Of a stretch of 64,000 nt of DNA, positions 56,187-64,000 are shown one piece after another. Numbering within the stretch: the first letter of the stretch is position 1; each line of letters opens with the position of its first letter. The translations under genes were made by a program, and so were the position numbers. The stretch is taken from positions 434,001 to 498,000 of the forward strand of contig JAFECB010000017.1 in NCBI GenBank assembly GCA_018242365.1. The letters are read 5' to 3'. Source of the stretch: Pseudomonadota bacterium (GTDB lineage Bacteria; Pseudomonadota; Gammaproteobacteria; Xanthomonadales; Xanthomonadaceae). The notes beneath the pieces were generated by a model, which saw only the letters and a list, made by a program, of their open reading frames with translations, was not told the origin of the DNA and did no database searches.

Positions 56187-58220
56187 TCATTTGATGACCG
56201 GTGCGACCTCGCCCTTGCCCGCCGCGATCAACCGCTCCACCAGCGTCTTCCAATCCACCGCACGGTTGAAGCCGATCACGTCGAGCCGCGGCACGCCGCT
56301 GCCTTCGACAATAGTAAAGGCGTTTGCGCCCTGAGCGCCGCCTGAATCCGGCAATCCGGACATCGTGCACACCTCGTTCTCCAGCCGACACCCGATCCCG
56401 ATCCGGCGATAACCGAAGTCGGAAAACAAGGCGATCGCCTTGCCCTGCAGGCTGCTCACGAACGAACTGTCACCGACGCTGCCGATGTCCTGCACCGCGC
56501 GCTGGCTGATCCGCTGCGGCACGCCGCGCGCCTTCATCGTGGTGAACTGCGCGTCGAATGCGACCGGCGTCCAATCGACAAGACGCAGGCCATCGATGCG
56601 GCCGGCAAGCCGTCCACTGATGCTGCCGAATCCCAGCACCTCGGTCAGGCGCTGCAGGTCAAGGCCGGCCAGCGCGATGTCGGCGCTCAGGCTGGGCGCG
56701 CTGCCGAACGGACGCTCCAGCGCCAGCGACGAGAACGCGACCTTGCCATCGAACAGATGCAGCGCCAACCCGCCATCGAAATCGATGCGATCGTTGGCGT
56801 AGTGCGCGCTCGGGATTTCACCCGCGAGCACGCCGGTGAACGCCGGCAGACCCAGTGCATGCGAGACCTTGCCGAAGTCGATGCCTTCCAGTGCCATGCC
56901 AAAGCGAATGTCGGCACCTTTGTCGGCATGTGCCGGACGGATCACCACGTCGTTCAATCGCAGGGTGCCGCCCTGCATCGGCACGCTCCACGGCTGGCGC
57001 GAGCGCAAGCTGCCGTCGCTGCTGGTGAACGACAACACCGCGGCACCGAATTGCAGCCCGTAGAGTTCGCCGGCATCCCATTGCAGCGCACTGTCCACCG
57101 GTGCATCCGCCGAATAGCGCAGCTCGCCGCGCAGCCCGTTGAAGCCGAACCTGCTGGCCGGATCGTGCAGGCCGGTATCGCGCAATATGGCCGTCACCTC
57201 GGCCAATTGACCATCGGCCAACCGCGTGTGGATATCGACCGCGCCGCGCAGTTCCACCTCGCCCATCCCAAGCAAGCCCAGCCAGCCCGACAGGTAACGC
57301 GGCCGCACCGGCCCAAGATCGCCGCTGTGCGTCTGCAGGTCGAGTGCACGCAGGCTGCCATCCGGCGCGAGGCTGGCACGGCCGGTCGTGGCCAGCACAT
57401 CCCCGTCCTGCCATTCGATCCTCGGCAGCTCCCAGCCCGAGGTGCCGTTGCTGCGCGCCTCGATGTGCAGCCCGACCGGGGTCGGCGGCAGCACGACATA
57501 GGTGGAGCCGACCAGGAACTCGCCGCCCTGCAATTCCCCCGCGAGCGCAACTCGCGTGTCCGCGCCGTTGGCGTAGTCCAGCGTGAACCTGCCGCCCAAT
57601 TTGTCCCCTGCGATACTGCTGTCGGCATTGCTCAGCGCCAGGCCCTGCACCTGCAAAGGTCCGCTGACCGTCAGCGGCGCGGACGCCGGTGCGGTGATCG
57701 CCAACCGCCCATCCAAGGTTCCCGCGCTGAAGCTCGCTCCCGGCCACGCCTGCGTCAACAGCGCCTGCGCCCACTGCAGCGGCGCGCGGGTAAGGACCAG
57801 GGTCGTCAGCGCCGGCGTCAGCGTACGGCGCTCCAGCGCCAGTCGCGCCTGACCCTGATTCAGTTCCGCCGTGAGTGCGGCGTCATCGAAACGCAACGCC
57901 AACTGCAACGGTGCTGCGCCACCGCTGCGCGCTGCACCGGCGCATTGCCAGCCGTTGTCAGGTACCCGCTTCAGATTGCATTGCCAAACCACGTCACGGT
58001 AGTGATAGCCAAGATCGGCTGCATCGACGCGATCGGCATGGATGCGCAGATCGCCGGTCTCGGCTCCGTCCTGCCACGACAATTGCACCTGCACATGCTC
58101 CAATGTCGCCACCGGCGTGGTCAGCCGGGCGATGCGCAGCTTCGCGGTGCGCGCCTGCACGTTCGGCGCGACCAGTGCGGCGGCGATGCACAGGCTCAGT
58201 AGTGGATACGGATGGCGCAT
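56187..58220 (-). CDS. ydbH: YdbH-like intermembrane AsmA-family protein
   Basis: The 677-residue protein has a signal peptide (LLSLCIAAALVAPNVQA) and a long beta-rich periplasmic region with low-complexity Leu/Asp/Gly repeats, as in the AsmA-like YdbH family, which helps phospholipid transport to the outer membrane with TamB and YhdP (YhdP is at 27755). The C-terminal segment GRLAGRIDGLRLVDWTPVAF and SSLQGKAIALFSDFGYRRIG is the most conserved part. It is shorter than E. coli YdbH (879). ATG 58220 fits the signal peptide and is 6 nt after a TATCCT box; the upstream frame is antisense to the receiver-HPt gene. Confidence 0.8.
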   Translation of the reverse strand: MRHPYPLLSLCIAAALVAPNVQARTAKLRIARLTTPVATLEHVQVQLSWQDGAETGDLRIHADRVDAADLGYHYRDVVWQCNLKRVPDNGWQCAGAARSGGAAPLQLALRFDDAALTAELNQGQARLALERRTLTPALTTLVLTRAPLQWAQALLTQAWPGASFSAGTLDGRLAITAPASAPLTVSGPLQVQGLALSNADSSIAGDKLGGRFTLDYANGADTRVALAGELQGGEFLVGSTYVVLPPTPVGLHIEARSNGTSGWELPRIEWQDGDVLATTGRASLAPDGSLRALDLQTHSGDLGPVRPRYLSGWLGLLGMGEVELRGAVDIHTRLADGQLAEVTAILRDTGLHDPASRFGFNGLRGELRYSADAPVDSALQWDAGELYGLQFGAAVLSFTSSDGSLRSRQPWSVPMQGGTLRLNDVVIRPAHADKGADIRFGMALEGIDFGKVSHALGLPAFTGVLAGEIPSAHYANDRIDFDGGLALHLFDGKVAFSSLALERPFGSAPSLSADIALAGLDLQRLTEVLGFGSISGRLAGRIDGLRLVDWTPVAFDAQFTTMKARGVPQRISQRAVQDIGSVGDSSFVSSLQGKAIALFSDFGYRRIGIGCRLENEVCTMSGLPDSGGAQGANAFTIVEGSGVPRLDVIGFNRAVDWKTLVERLIAAGKGEVAPVIK

Positions 58221-58232
58221 GGGGGCAGGATA
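58221..58232 (-). promoter_or_regulatory. Predicted -10 of a leaderless ydbH transcript
   Basis: On the minus strand TATCCT (58232-58227) is followed by 6 nt and the ydbH ATG. The divergent receiver-HPt gene starts 22 bp away. Confidence 0.45.
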
Positions 58233-58253
58233 CAAAGTCCCGGGGGTTTCACG

Positions 58254-58961
58254 ATGAACGTTTCGCCAGCCATGGATCCGCAAGACTGCACCCTGCCGAA
58301 CCTGCTGCTGGTCGAAGACGACCCCACCAGCGCCGCGTTCCTGTCCGATGCTGCCGCACAGTTGCCGGCGCAGGTCCACATCGCCAAATGCATTGCGGAG
58401 GCCCGCGCTGCCTGCCGTAATCAGGCCTTCGACCTGTTGCTGATTGACGCCCATCTGCCGGATGGCAGCGGTGCCGATCTGCTGCGCGAGCTGCGTGCCA
58501 CGGGCCTGCAGGCGCCGGCGCTGGCGCATACCGCCGAGGCCGGCAGCGCACTGCGCGGCCAGCTGCTGACCGCCGGATTTTGCGACGTGCTGCGCAAGCC
58601 GATGTCGCTGGGCGCGTTGCACGCCGCGCTGCGCAGGCACCTGGGCGCAAGCCACCGACCCGTCTGGGACGATGCGATGGCGCTGGCGGTGCTGGGCGGC
58701 AGGCCCGAACAGGTCGCCGCGCTGCGCCGCTTGTTCCTCGATGAATTGCCGGGACAGCGCACGCGGATCGCCAGCGCCGCCAGCAAAGGCGATGAACCCA
58801 CGGTGCGCGAAGAGCTGCATCGCCTGAGTGCCAGCTGCGGCTTCGTCGGCGCCACCGAATTGGCCGCCGCAGTGCGAACGCTGCGCGCCGCACCGGTTGA
58901 CGCCAATGCGCTGCACACGCTGGAAGCTGCCATCGACGCGCTGCTGGCTTTGCGACAGTAA
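58254..58961 (+). CDS. Orphan response regulator fused to an HPt domain
   Basis: The 235-residue protein has an N-terminal receiver domain (about 15-135) with the acidic pair in LLVEDDPTSAAFL, the phospho-acceptor Asp in LLIDAHLPDGSG and the Lys in VLRKPMS. A C-terminal HPt domain follows (about 145-235) with the phospho-His in EELHRLSASCGFVGATEL. There is no DNA-binding or enzymatic output domain and no kinase gene nearby, so it is likely an intermediate in a phosphorelay. It is divergent from ydbH and precedes a family A repeat. Confidence 0.87.
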   Translation: MNVSPAMDPQDCTLPNLLLVEDDPTSAAFLSDAAAQLPAQVHIAKCIAEARAACRNQAFDLLLIDAHLPDGSGADLLRELRATGLQAPALAHTAEAGSALRGQLLTAGFCDVLRKPMSLGALHAALRRHLGASHRPVWDDAMALAVLGGRPEQVAALRRLFLDELPGQRTRIASAASKGDEPTVREELHRLSASCGFVGATELAAAVRTLRAAPVDANALHTLEAAIDALLALRQ

Positions 58962-58975
58962 ATCGTGCGCGCCAA

Positions 58976-59130
58976 GGCCACAGGCCTGTAGGAGTGCACC
59001 GAGGCCGCAGGCCGAAGGGCGCGACCCGCGAAGCTTCCAACCATTTCCAATGCCTGTCGCGCCCCTGCGGTGCGCTCCGACAGCTGCAATCCACCCCGTC
59101 TCCCGTGGGAGCAAACCGCAGGCGCGACGG
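58976..59130. repeat. Family A repeat cluster, copy 6, between the receiver-HPt gene and pgi
   Basis: A left arm of the long variant (58986-59024) and a right arm (59057-59083) form the main inverted repeat; a degraded left-type arm (GTGGGAGCAAACCGCAGGCGCG) lies at 59105-59130. It fills most of the 186-nt gap between convergent genes. Confidence 0.85.
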
Positions 59131-59147
59131 CTACACGTGCATCACGC

Positions 59148-60656
59148 TCAAGGTCGGTCGAGCTGCAACTGCTCCAGCAGCGCGCGTGTCACCGGGTCAT
59201 CGGCTTGGCCCTGCCCTTGCACCACCGGCAGTAATCGCTCGGCCAAGGTCTTGCCCAACTCTACCCCGTACTGGTCAAAGGCGTTGATGTCCCAGAGCAC
59301 CGCTTGCAGATAGACGCTGTGCTCGTACAGCGCGATCAACATGCCGAGCGTTTCCGGCGTCAGCGCATCCAGCAGCAGCAAGGTGCTCGGCCGGTCGCCC
59401 GGATGGCGACGATGCGGATTGTCGTCGCTGCGGCCGTTCGCCAATGCTTCCGCCTGCGCCAGCAGATTGGCCAATTGCGCCGCATGGTTGGCCGCATGCG
59501 CATGATCGGGTCGCGCCACGCCGATGAAATCGATCGGGACGACTTGGGTACCTTGATGCAAGGCCTGGAAAAAGCTGTGCTGGGCATCCGAACCAACCCC
59601 ACCCCACCACACCGGCACGCTGTCGGCGTCCACCGCAGCACCATCCATCCGCACCGATTTGCCGAGGCTCTCCATCACCAACTGCTGCAAATGGGCAGGC
59701 AACAGCCGCAGGCGCTCGTCATAGGGCAGCACGGCCTGGGTCGCCGCGCCCAATGCGTTGCGGTTCCACACCGCCGTCAGCGCGTGCCAGACCGGCAGGT
59801 TCTCACGCAGAGGTGCGTGTGCCACGTGGGTATCCAGCATCGCCGCGCCGGCAAGCAAGCGCTCGAAGACCGGCATCCCCAAGGCCAATGCAATCGGAAA
59901 TCCCACCGCCGACCACAGCGAATAGCGACCACCGACCCAGTCCCACATCGGCAGCATGCGCTCGGGCGCGATGCCGAACGCGGCCACCCGCTGCGGTGCC
60001 GCACTGACCGCGTACAGGCGCGCATCGTCGCCCAGCCAGTCACGGACGATGCCACCATTGAGCAGGGTTTCGCGTGTACCAAAACTCTTGGACACGATGA
60101 CCGCCGCACACCGCTTCGGATCAAGCCGGGCCAGCAAGCGCTGCGCGGCATGGCCGTCGAGATTGGACAGGAAATGCACACGGAAGCGGGCATCCGGTCG
60201 TGCCAGCGCATCGACCACAAGCCGTGGCCCGAGGTCGGAGCCGCCGATGCCGATACTGATGATGTCGGTGACACTGCTGGCGTCGAGATCGGCGGCCAGC
60301 GTCCGCATCTGCGCCAGCGCTTCCATTGCCTGGCTGCGTGCATCTGTTGCTGCCACCGATGTCGAGACGTCGCCGCGCAAGGCCGCGTGCAGGGCGGCGC
60401 GATCTTCGGTGGCGTTGACATGCTCGCCGTCGAACAGGCGGCGCAGGGCACCGGTGAGGTCGGCACGTTCGGCAATGGCGAACAGCGCATCGAGGGCGTC
60501 GCGATCGTAGTGCTGGCGAGCAAAATTGGCGTACAGCGAACCCACGCGCAGCGCGAACGCGGTCGCACGCGCGGGGTCGTCCACGATCAATTTCGTCAGC
60601 GGCGTGGCGGACAGCCGCCGCGCATGGTCACCCAGGCCTTCCAACAGGCCGGTCAC
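59148..60656 (-). CDS. pgi: Glucose-6-phosphate isomerase
   Basis: Pgi interconverts glucose 6-phosphate and fructose 6-phosphate. The 502-residue protein has the sugar-phosphate site [26 protein letters not shown], the family signature around [15 protein letters not shown], and the catalytic Glu/His and Lys regions in [11 protein letters not shown] and [10 protein letters not shown]. The start is GTG at 60656, 2 nt after the panD stop, which suggests translational coupling; no internal Met fits better. It is the last gene of pcnB-folK-panB-panC-panD-pgi. Confidence 0.96.
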   Translation of the reverse strand: MTGLLEGLGDHARRLSATPLTKLIVDDPARATAFALRVGSLYANFARQHYDRDALDALFAIAERADLTGALRRLFDGEHVNATEDRAALHAALRGDVSTSVAATDARSQAMEALAQMRTLAADLDASSVTDIISIGIGGSDLGPRLVVDALARPDARFRVHFLSNLDGHAAQRLLARLDPKRCAAVIVSKSFGTRETLLNGGIVRDWLGDDARLYAVSAAPQRVAAFGIAPERMLPMWDWVGGRYSLWSAVGFPIALALGMPVFERLLAGAAMLDTHVAHAPLRENLPVWHALTAVWNRNALGAATQAVLPYDERLRLLPAHLQQLVMESLGKSVRMDGAAVDADSVPVWWGGVGSDAQHSFFQALHQGTQVVPIDFIGVARPDHAHAANHAAQLANLLAQAEALANGRSDDNPHRRHPGDRPSTLLLLDALTPETLGMLIALYEHSVYLQAVLWDINAFDQYGVELGKTLAERLLPVVQGQGQADDPVTRALLEQLQLDRP

Positions 60657-60658
60657 GC

Positions 60659-61039
60659 TCAGGCAGCCTGTTTCGCCGTCGAACGGGTGGTGTGGGTCAG
60701 CCGATTGTCGGCATCGACGTAGACCAGGGTCGGCTTGTACAACGCCGCTTCCGCTTCGGTGAGCTGACCGTAGGCGGCGATGATGACCAAGTCACCGACG
60801 CGCGCGCTGTGCGCCGCGGCACCGTTGACCGAGATGACGCCGCTGCCCTCATCCGCACGGATCGCGTAGGTGGAGAAACGCTCACCGCCGGTGACGTTGT
60901 AGATGTCGATGCGCTCGTATTCGCGGATACCGGCGATATCCAGAAGGCGACCGTCGATCGCGCACGAGCCTTCGTAGTGCAGCTCGGCGTGGGTGACGGT
61001 GGCGCGGTGGATCTTGGCCTTGAGCAGGGTCAGCAGCAT
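60659..61039 (-). CDS. panD: Aspartate 1-decarboxylase
   Basis: PanD makes beta-alanine from aspartate for pantothenate. The 126-residue proenzyme cuts itself between Gly24 and Ser25 to form a pyruvoyl group; the site is intact in YEGSCAIDG. It also has [15 protein letters not shown] and [16 protein letters not shown]. It has its own promoter upstream (61075-61102) although panC, which supplies the partner substrate, is just 86 nt away. pgi follows directly. Confidence 0.96.
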   Translation of the reverse strand: MLLTLLKAKIHRATVTHAELHYEGSCAIDGRLLDIAGIREYERIDIYNVTGGERFSTYAIRADEGSGVISVNGAAAHSARVGDLVIIAAYGQLTEAEAALYKPTLVYVDADNRLTHTTRSTAKQAA

Positions 61040-61074
61040 TGCATTATTCCGGAACGGCGTTGCCGAAAAGGGGA

Positions 61075-61102
61075 AGTATAGGCCGTCGCTTGCGCACTGC
61101 AA
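61075..61102 (-). promoter_or_regulatory. Sigma-70 promoter of panD-pgi
   Basis: On the minus strand TTGCAG (61102-61097), a 16-bp spacer and TATACT (61080-61075) form a good sigma-70 promoter in the panC-panD gap. The start codon of panD is about 36 nt beyond the -10 box. Confidence 0.65.
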
Positions 61103-61125
61103 CAAAATCGACCAGCCGCTGCGCC

Positions 61126-61980
61126 TTACGTGTCCAAATCGAATTCCAGATTGTCGATCAACCGCGTCTTGCCGAGCCGGGCGGCGATCAGGGCGACGCG
61201 CGGGCCGGGCTGACCATCGTCCGGCTCGTGCAGGTCCGGATCGCGCAGTGCGGCGTAATCGGGCGCGAAGCCGGCGGCGCGCAAAGCGGCCTCCGCTTCG
61301 GTTTCCAGCTGCATGCGCGGCACCCCGGCCTGCGCGGAGGCACGCATCGCCTGCAGGATGCGGAGGATGGCCGGGGCGGTGGCGCGCTCGTCCGGCAACA
61401 GGTACTGGTTGCGTGAGCTCATCGCCAGCCCGTCGTTCTCGCGGACGATCGCGCCGGCCAGGATCTCGATGGGAACGTGCAGATCGGCCACCAGTTGCCG
61501 GATCACCGCAAGCTGCTGGTAATCCTTGCGGCCGAACGCGGCCACGTCCGGCTGCACCTGGTTGAACAAGCGGGTGACCACGGTGCAGACGCCATCGAAA
61601 TGACCGGGCCTGCACGCGCCTTCCAGCACCGCGCTGACGCCGGGGACGTGGATGTTCGCGGCCAGCGCCACGCCGAAGGGATACATCGCCTCGACTTCCG
61701 GCAGCCACAGCACATCGCAGCCGGCAGCTTCCAGCCCGGAGGTGTCGGCATCCGGCGTGCGCGGGTAGCGGGTGAAGTCCTCATTCGGCCTGAACTGGGT
61801 GGGATTGACGAACACGCTGGACACCACGCGGTCGGCGTGTTCCCGAGCCAGTTTGACCAGCGAATAGTGGCCGGCGTGCAGATTGCCCATGGTCGGCACG
61901 AAGCCGATCCGCAGGCCGGCGCGTTTCCAGCCCGCAATCGTCGCGCGCAGCGCGTCGAGATGAGTGATGGTTTCGATCAC
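61126..61980 (-). CDS. panC: Pantothenate synthetase
   Basis: PanC joins pantoate and beta-alanine with ATP. With GTG at 61980 the protein has 284 residues, matching the usual size (E. coli 283). It has the HIGH-like motif in [44 protein letters not shown] and the KMSKS-like SSRNQYL. An ATG at 62037 gives 19 extra residues, but AAGG lies at the correct distance before 61980. It follows panB closely. Confidence 0.95.
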   Translation of the reverse strand: MIETITHLDALRATIAGWKRAGLRIGFVPTMGNLHAGHYSLVKLAREHADRVVSSVFVNPTQFRPNEDFTRYPRTPDADTSGLEAAGCDVLWLPEVEAMYPFGVALAANIHVPGVSAVLEGACRPGHFDGVCTVVTRLFNQVQPDVAAFGRKDYQQLAVIRQLVADLHVPIEILAGAIVRENDGLAMSSRNQYLLPDERATAPAILRILQAMRASAQAGVPRMQLETEAEAALRAAGFAPDYAALRDPDLHEPDDGQPGPRVALIAARLGKTRLIDNLEFDLDT

Positions 61981-62040
61981 GATGCCGCCTTGTCGTGGTG
62001 GAGGCTGCGTCCCGGGCGAAGACTTCGCCGGGGACATGCC

Positions 62041-62856
62041 TCAGCTGTAGGAATGCGATGCATCGGGGAAGCTGCCGTCGCGTACCGCCTCGGCAAAGGC
62101 GCGCACGGCACCGGCAATCGAGCCACCTTCGGCCAGGAAATCCTTGACGAATTTCGGCTTGCGATGGCCGGTGTCGATCCCGAGCAGGTCATGCAGGACC
62201 AGCACCTGCCCATCGCATTCGGCACCGGCGCCAATGCCGATGGTCGGGATCGGGCTGGCCGCGGTGATCGACGCCGCCAAGGTGGCCGGCACGCCTTCCA
62301 GCACCAGCAGCGCCGCGCCGGCTTCAGCCACCGCCAGCGCATCTGCGCGCAACAGTTCGGCGGCGGACTGCTCGCGCCCCTGCACCTTGAAGCCGCCCAT
62401 CCGCAGCACCGATTGCGGAGTCAGGCCAAGATGCGCGCAGACCGGGATCTCGCGCTCGACCAGGAAGCGAATCACCTCCAGCTTGTGGCCCGCGCCTTCC
62501 AGCTTGACCATCGCCGCGCCGGCCTGGATGAAGCGCACTGCCGCCGCGTGGGCCTGTTCCGGCGTTGCATCGGAGCCGAACGGAAAATCCGCGATCTTCA
62601 CTGCGCGCCGCGCGCCGCGCGCCACCGCAGCGGTGTGGTAGACGACATCCGCGACCTGCACCGGCAAGGTCGAGTCGTGCCCTTGCACCACCATGCCCAG
62701 CGAATCGCCGATCAGGATCAACTCGATCCCGGCAGCATCGAGCACGCGCGCAAAGCTGGCGTCGTAGCAGGTGGACATCACCAGCTTGCGGCCCTCGGCA
62801 CGCATCTGCGCCAATTGCGGCACGCTCAGGGATTTCTGCTCGGGATGCACGCTCAT
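62041..62856 (-). CDS. panB: 3-methyl-2-oxobutanoate hydroxymethyltransferase
   Basis: PanB makes ketopantoate from alpha-ketoisovalerate and methylene-THF, the first step of pantothenate synthesis. The 271-residue TIM-barrel has [35 protein letters not shown], the catalytic VKLEGAG region and HLGLTPQSV, and [20 protein letters not shown] 62856 is used; GTG 62871 would add five residues. It lies between folK and panC in the usual order. Confidence 0.96.
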   Translation of the reverse strand: MSVHPEQKSLSVPQLAQMRAEGRKLVMSTCYDASFARVLDAAGIELILIGDSLGMVVQGHDSTLPVQVADVVYHTAAVARGARRAVKIADFPFGSDATPEQAHAAAVRFIQAGAAMVKLEGAGHKLEVIRFLVEREIPVCAHLGLTPQSVLRMGGFKVQGREQSAAELLRADALAVAEAGAALLVLEGVPATLAASITAASPIPTIGIGAGAECDGQVLVLHDLLGIDTGHRKPKFVKDFLAEGGSIAGAVRAFAEAVRDGSFPDASHSYS

Positions 62857-62921
62857 CGCGGTTCCAGCCACGGGGGAGCCGGGGATTATCGCCTACAGCG
62901 CGTTGCGAACGTCACCACGAC

Positions 62922-63437
62922 TCATGCGGAGGCCGATGCAATCGGCACGATGCCGCCTGCATCGACGCGGCGCAGGGCCTGCTCCACCGTGCACCGGCCG
63001 GGAATCTCGGCCTCGGGCGCGATGTCGGCAAGCGGCACCAGCACGAATGCGCGCTCGTGCATATGCGGATGCGGCACCCGCAGGCCGGGGCCGTGGATGA
63101 CCTCGCTGGCGTACAGCAACAGGTCGAGGTCCAGCACCCGTGGCCCCCAGCGCAGCGCAGCGGCTTCCGCATCGCGGCGACGGCCGGCGCAGTGTTCGAT
63201 GTCCAACAAGTGTCGCAGCAGCTCCTGCGCCGACAGCCGGGTCTCCAGCAGCGCCGCCGCATTGATGTAGTCGGGTTGCTCGACGCCACCCCAGGCCGGC
63301 GTGCGGTAGAGCCTTGATGTCGCAATGACGCGGCTTTCCGGCAAGCCCGCAAGCGCCGTGAACGCGCCCAGCAAGGCGGCGACCGGATCCCCGATGTTGG
63401 CACCCAGGCCAATGCAGGCGCGAACGGCAGGACTCAC
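62922..63437 (-). CDS. folK: 2-amino-4-hydroxy-6-hydroxymethyldihydropteridine diphosphokinase
   Basis: FolK (HPPK) transfers pyrophosphate from ATP to hydroxymethyl-dihydropterin in folate synthesis. The 171-residue protein has CIGLGANIGDPVAALL, the pterin and ATP region with RWGPRVLDLDLLLY and VPHPHMHERAFVLVPLADIAP, all typical. The start is GTG at 63437, overlapping the pcnB stop by 4 nt (GTGA), so the two are coupled. panB is 65 nt downstream. Confidence 0.95.
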   Translation of the reverse strand: MSPAVRACIGLGANIGDPVAALLGAFTALAGLPESRVIATSRLYRTPAWGGVEQPDYINAAALLETRLSAQELLRHLLDIEHCAGRRRDAEAAALRWGPRVLDLDLLLYASEVIHGPGLRVPHPHMHERAFVLVPLADIAPEAEIPGRCTVEQALRRVDAGGIVPIASASA

Positions 63438-64000
63438 CGCGCGGCTCCGCGCTCCATGCCATCGTCGCTGTCGTCACCTGGGCCTTGGTGCTTCGCCGCC
63501 ACCCCGTCCGTCGGTGCCGTCACTTGGGCATCGCGCCAGTAGGCGACGTCCTCCGCGTGGGAAGTGGAGGCCGTCAGTCGCAATTCGAGAAAATCGAACG
63601 CTGCGCGGAAGCGCGGATGCGACAGCAAACGCGATACACGCTTGCGCTGGCGCAGGGCAAAGCGCGGCTGCAGCAGCCAGATTTCCTGCATCGGCAGCGA
63701 GAACCGCCGCGGCAAGGCCGTGCGCGCGACCTGCTTCAGGGTCACCCGGTCGGCCGCGCGACGCTGCGCTTCGACTGCCTGAATGCCCTGCGCCTGCAAC
63801 TGCGCCAGCGCGCGGCAGTAGGCCGGCCACAGCAAGACCGCGAACAGGAAGGCAGGCGAGACCGGCTCTCCCGCTGCGACCCGCGCATCGGTATTGCGCA
63901 AGCCCTGCAGCAGCATCCGCCGCAGCGCGCCGGATTTGTTCGATGCCAGTGCTTGCGCGGTTTCCGGCAACAACTCCGGCAACAGGCCAAGCGCTTCCAA
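63434..64000 (-). CDS. pcnB: Poly(A) polymerase I, C-terminal part (5' end outside window)
   Basis: PcnB adds poly(A) tails to RNA 3' ends, marking them for decay. Only the last 188 residues are in the window; the catalytic head is beyond 64000. The visible part fits the PcnB C-terminal domain: LRRMLLQGLRNTDARV, FLFAVLLWPAYCRAL, LPRRFSLPMQEIWLLQPRF and FRAAFDFLELR. The last 40 or so residues are acidic and low in complexity (GPGDDSDDGMERGAAR). Assignment is supported by the pcnB-folK order and a 4-nt overlap. Confidence 0.9.
   Translation of the reverse strand: MEALGLLPELLPETAQALASNKSGALRRMLLQGLRNTDARVAAGEPVSPAFLFAVLLWPAYCRALAQLQAQGIQAVEAQRRAADRVTLKQVARTALPRRFSLPMQEIWLLQPRFALRQRKRVSRLLSHPRFRAAFDFLELRLTASTSHAEDVAYWRDAQVTAPTDGVAAKHQGPGDDSDDGMERGAAR

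Noticed and set aside
56757..58202. A 481-codon plus-strand open frame opposite ydbH
   Set aside because: The composition (Arg/Gln/His-rich) is typical of a shadow frame; ydbH on the other strand has a signal peptide and family similarity.
61981..62037. ATG 62037 as the panC start
   Set aside because: It adds 19 residues absent from most PanC proteins; GTG 61980 has a ribosome binding site and gives the usual length.

Overview
The window is a dense, GC-rich chromosomal segment of a gammaproteobacterium, most likely a member of the Xanthomonadales/Lysobacterales (Lysobacter, Luteimonas or Thermomonas type). This rests on the gene orders cdsA-dxr-rseP-bamA-lpxD-fabZ-lpxA-lpxB-rnhB-dnaE-accA, maf-rng-yhdP-tldD and pcnB-folK-panB-panC-panD-pgi, on the protein sequences, and on two families of short intergenic repeats of the kind common in that group. 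I see no prophage, insertion sequence, CRISPR array, tRNA or rRNA.

Layout. 1-14585 (+): envelope biogenesis (phospholipid precursor, isoprenoid, sigma-E protease, outer-membrane assembly, lipid A) followed by rnhB, dnaE and accA. 14653-20722 (+): a small membrane protein, tilS, then an apparent operon xseB-ispA-CHASE2 protein-M48 protease closed by a strong terminator. 21082-27705: DUF4870, a DUF1501/DUF1800 pair, and pmbA and tldD on either side of darP (yjgA). 27755-33845 (-): yhdP-rng-maf. 34064-35762 (+): a SIMPL protein and a TonB-like protein. 36023-44165: the sulfate assimilation cluster cysJ-cysI-cysH, convergent with cysB, which diverges from cysG-cysK. 44289-46975: divergent ispG and xseA. 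46996-53411: a GAF-GAF-GGDEF-EAL protein, an ECF-like sigma factor with a probable anti-sigma factor, and an ABC exporter. 53401-58961: bdhA with a patatin-like hydrolase, ydbL-ydbH, and an orphan receiver-HPt protein. 59148-64000 (-): pcnB-folK-panB-panC-panD-pgi.

Three kinds of signal are not explained by the genes alone. (1) Short repeats (family A, TGTAGGAGCGCACCG type; family B, CCCTCTCCC..GGGAGAGGG type) have been absorbed into genes: they supply stop codons of rnhB, ispG and lpxB, the start of RnhB and the apparent Shine-Dalgarno of yhdP. (2) Nine genes have a TANNNT box exactly 6-7 nt before ATG, which predicts leaderless transcripts. (3) Some proteins carry unusual insertions: a hairpin-encoded 16-residue in-frame insertion in CysJ and a Cys-bracketed polyproline loop in BamA. 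The best candidate for a poorly described system is the translationally coupled CHASE2/M48 pair that follows ispA.
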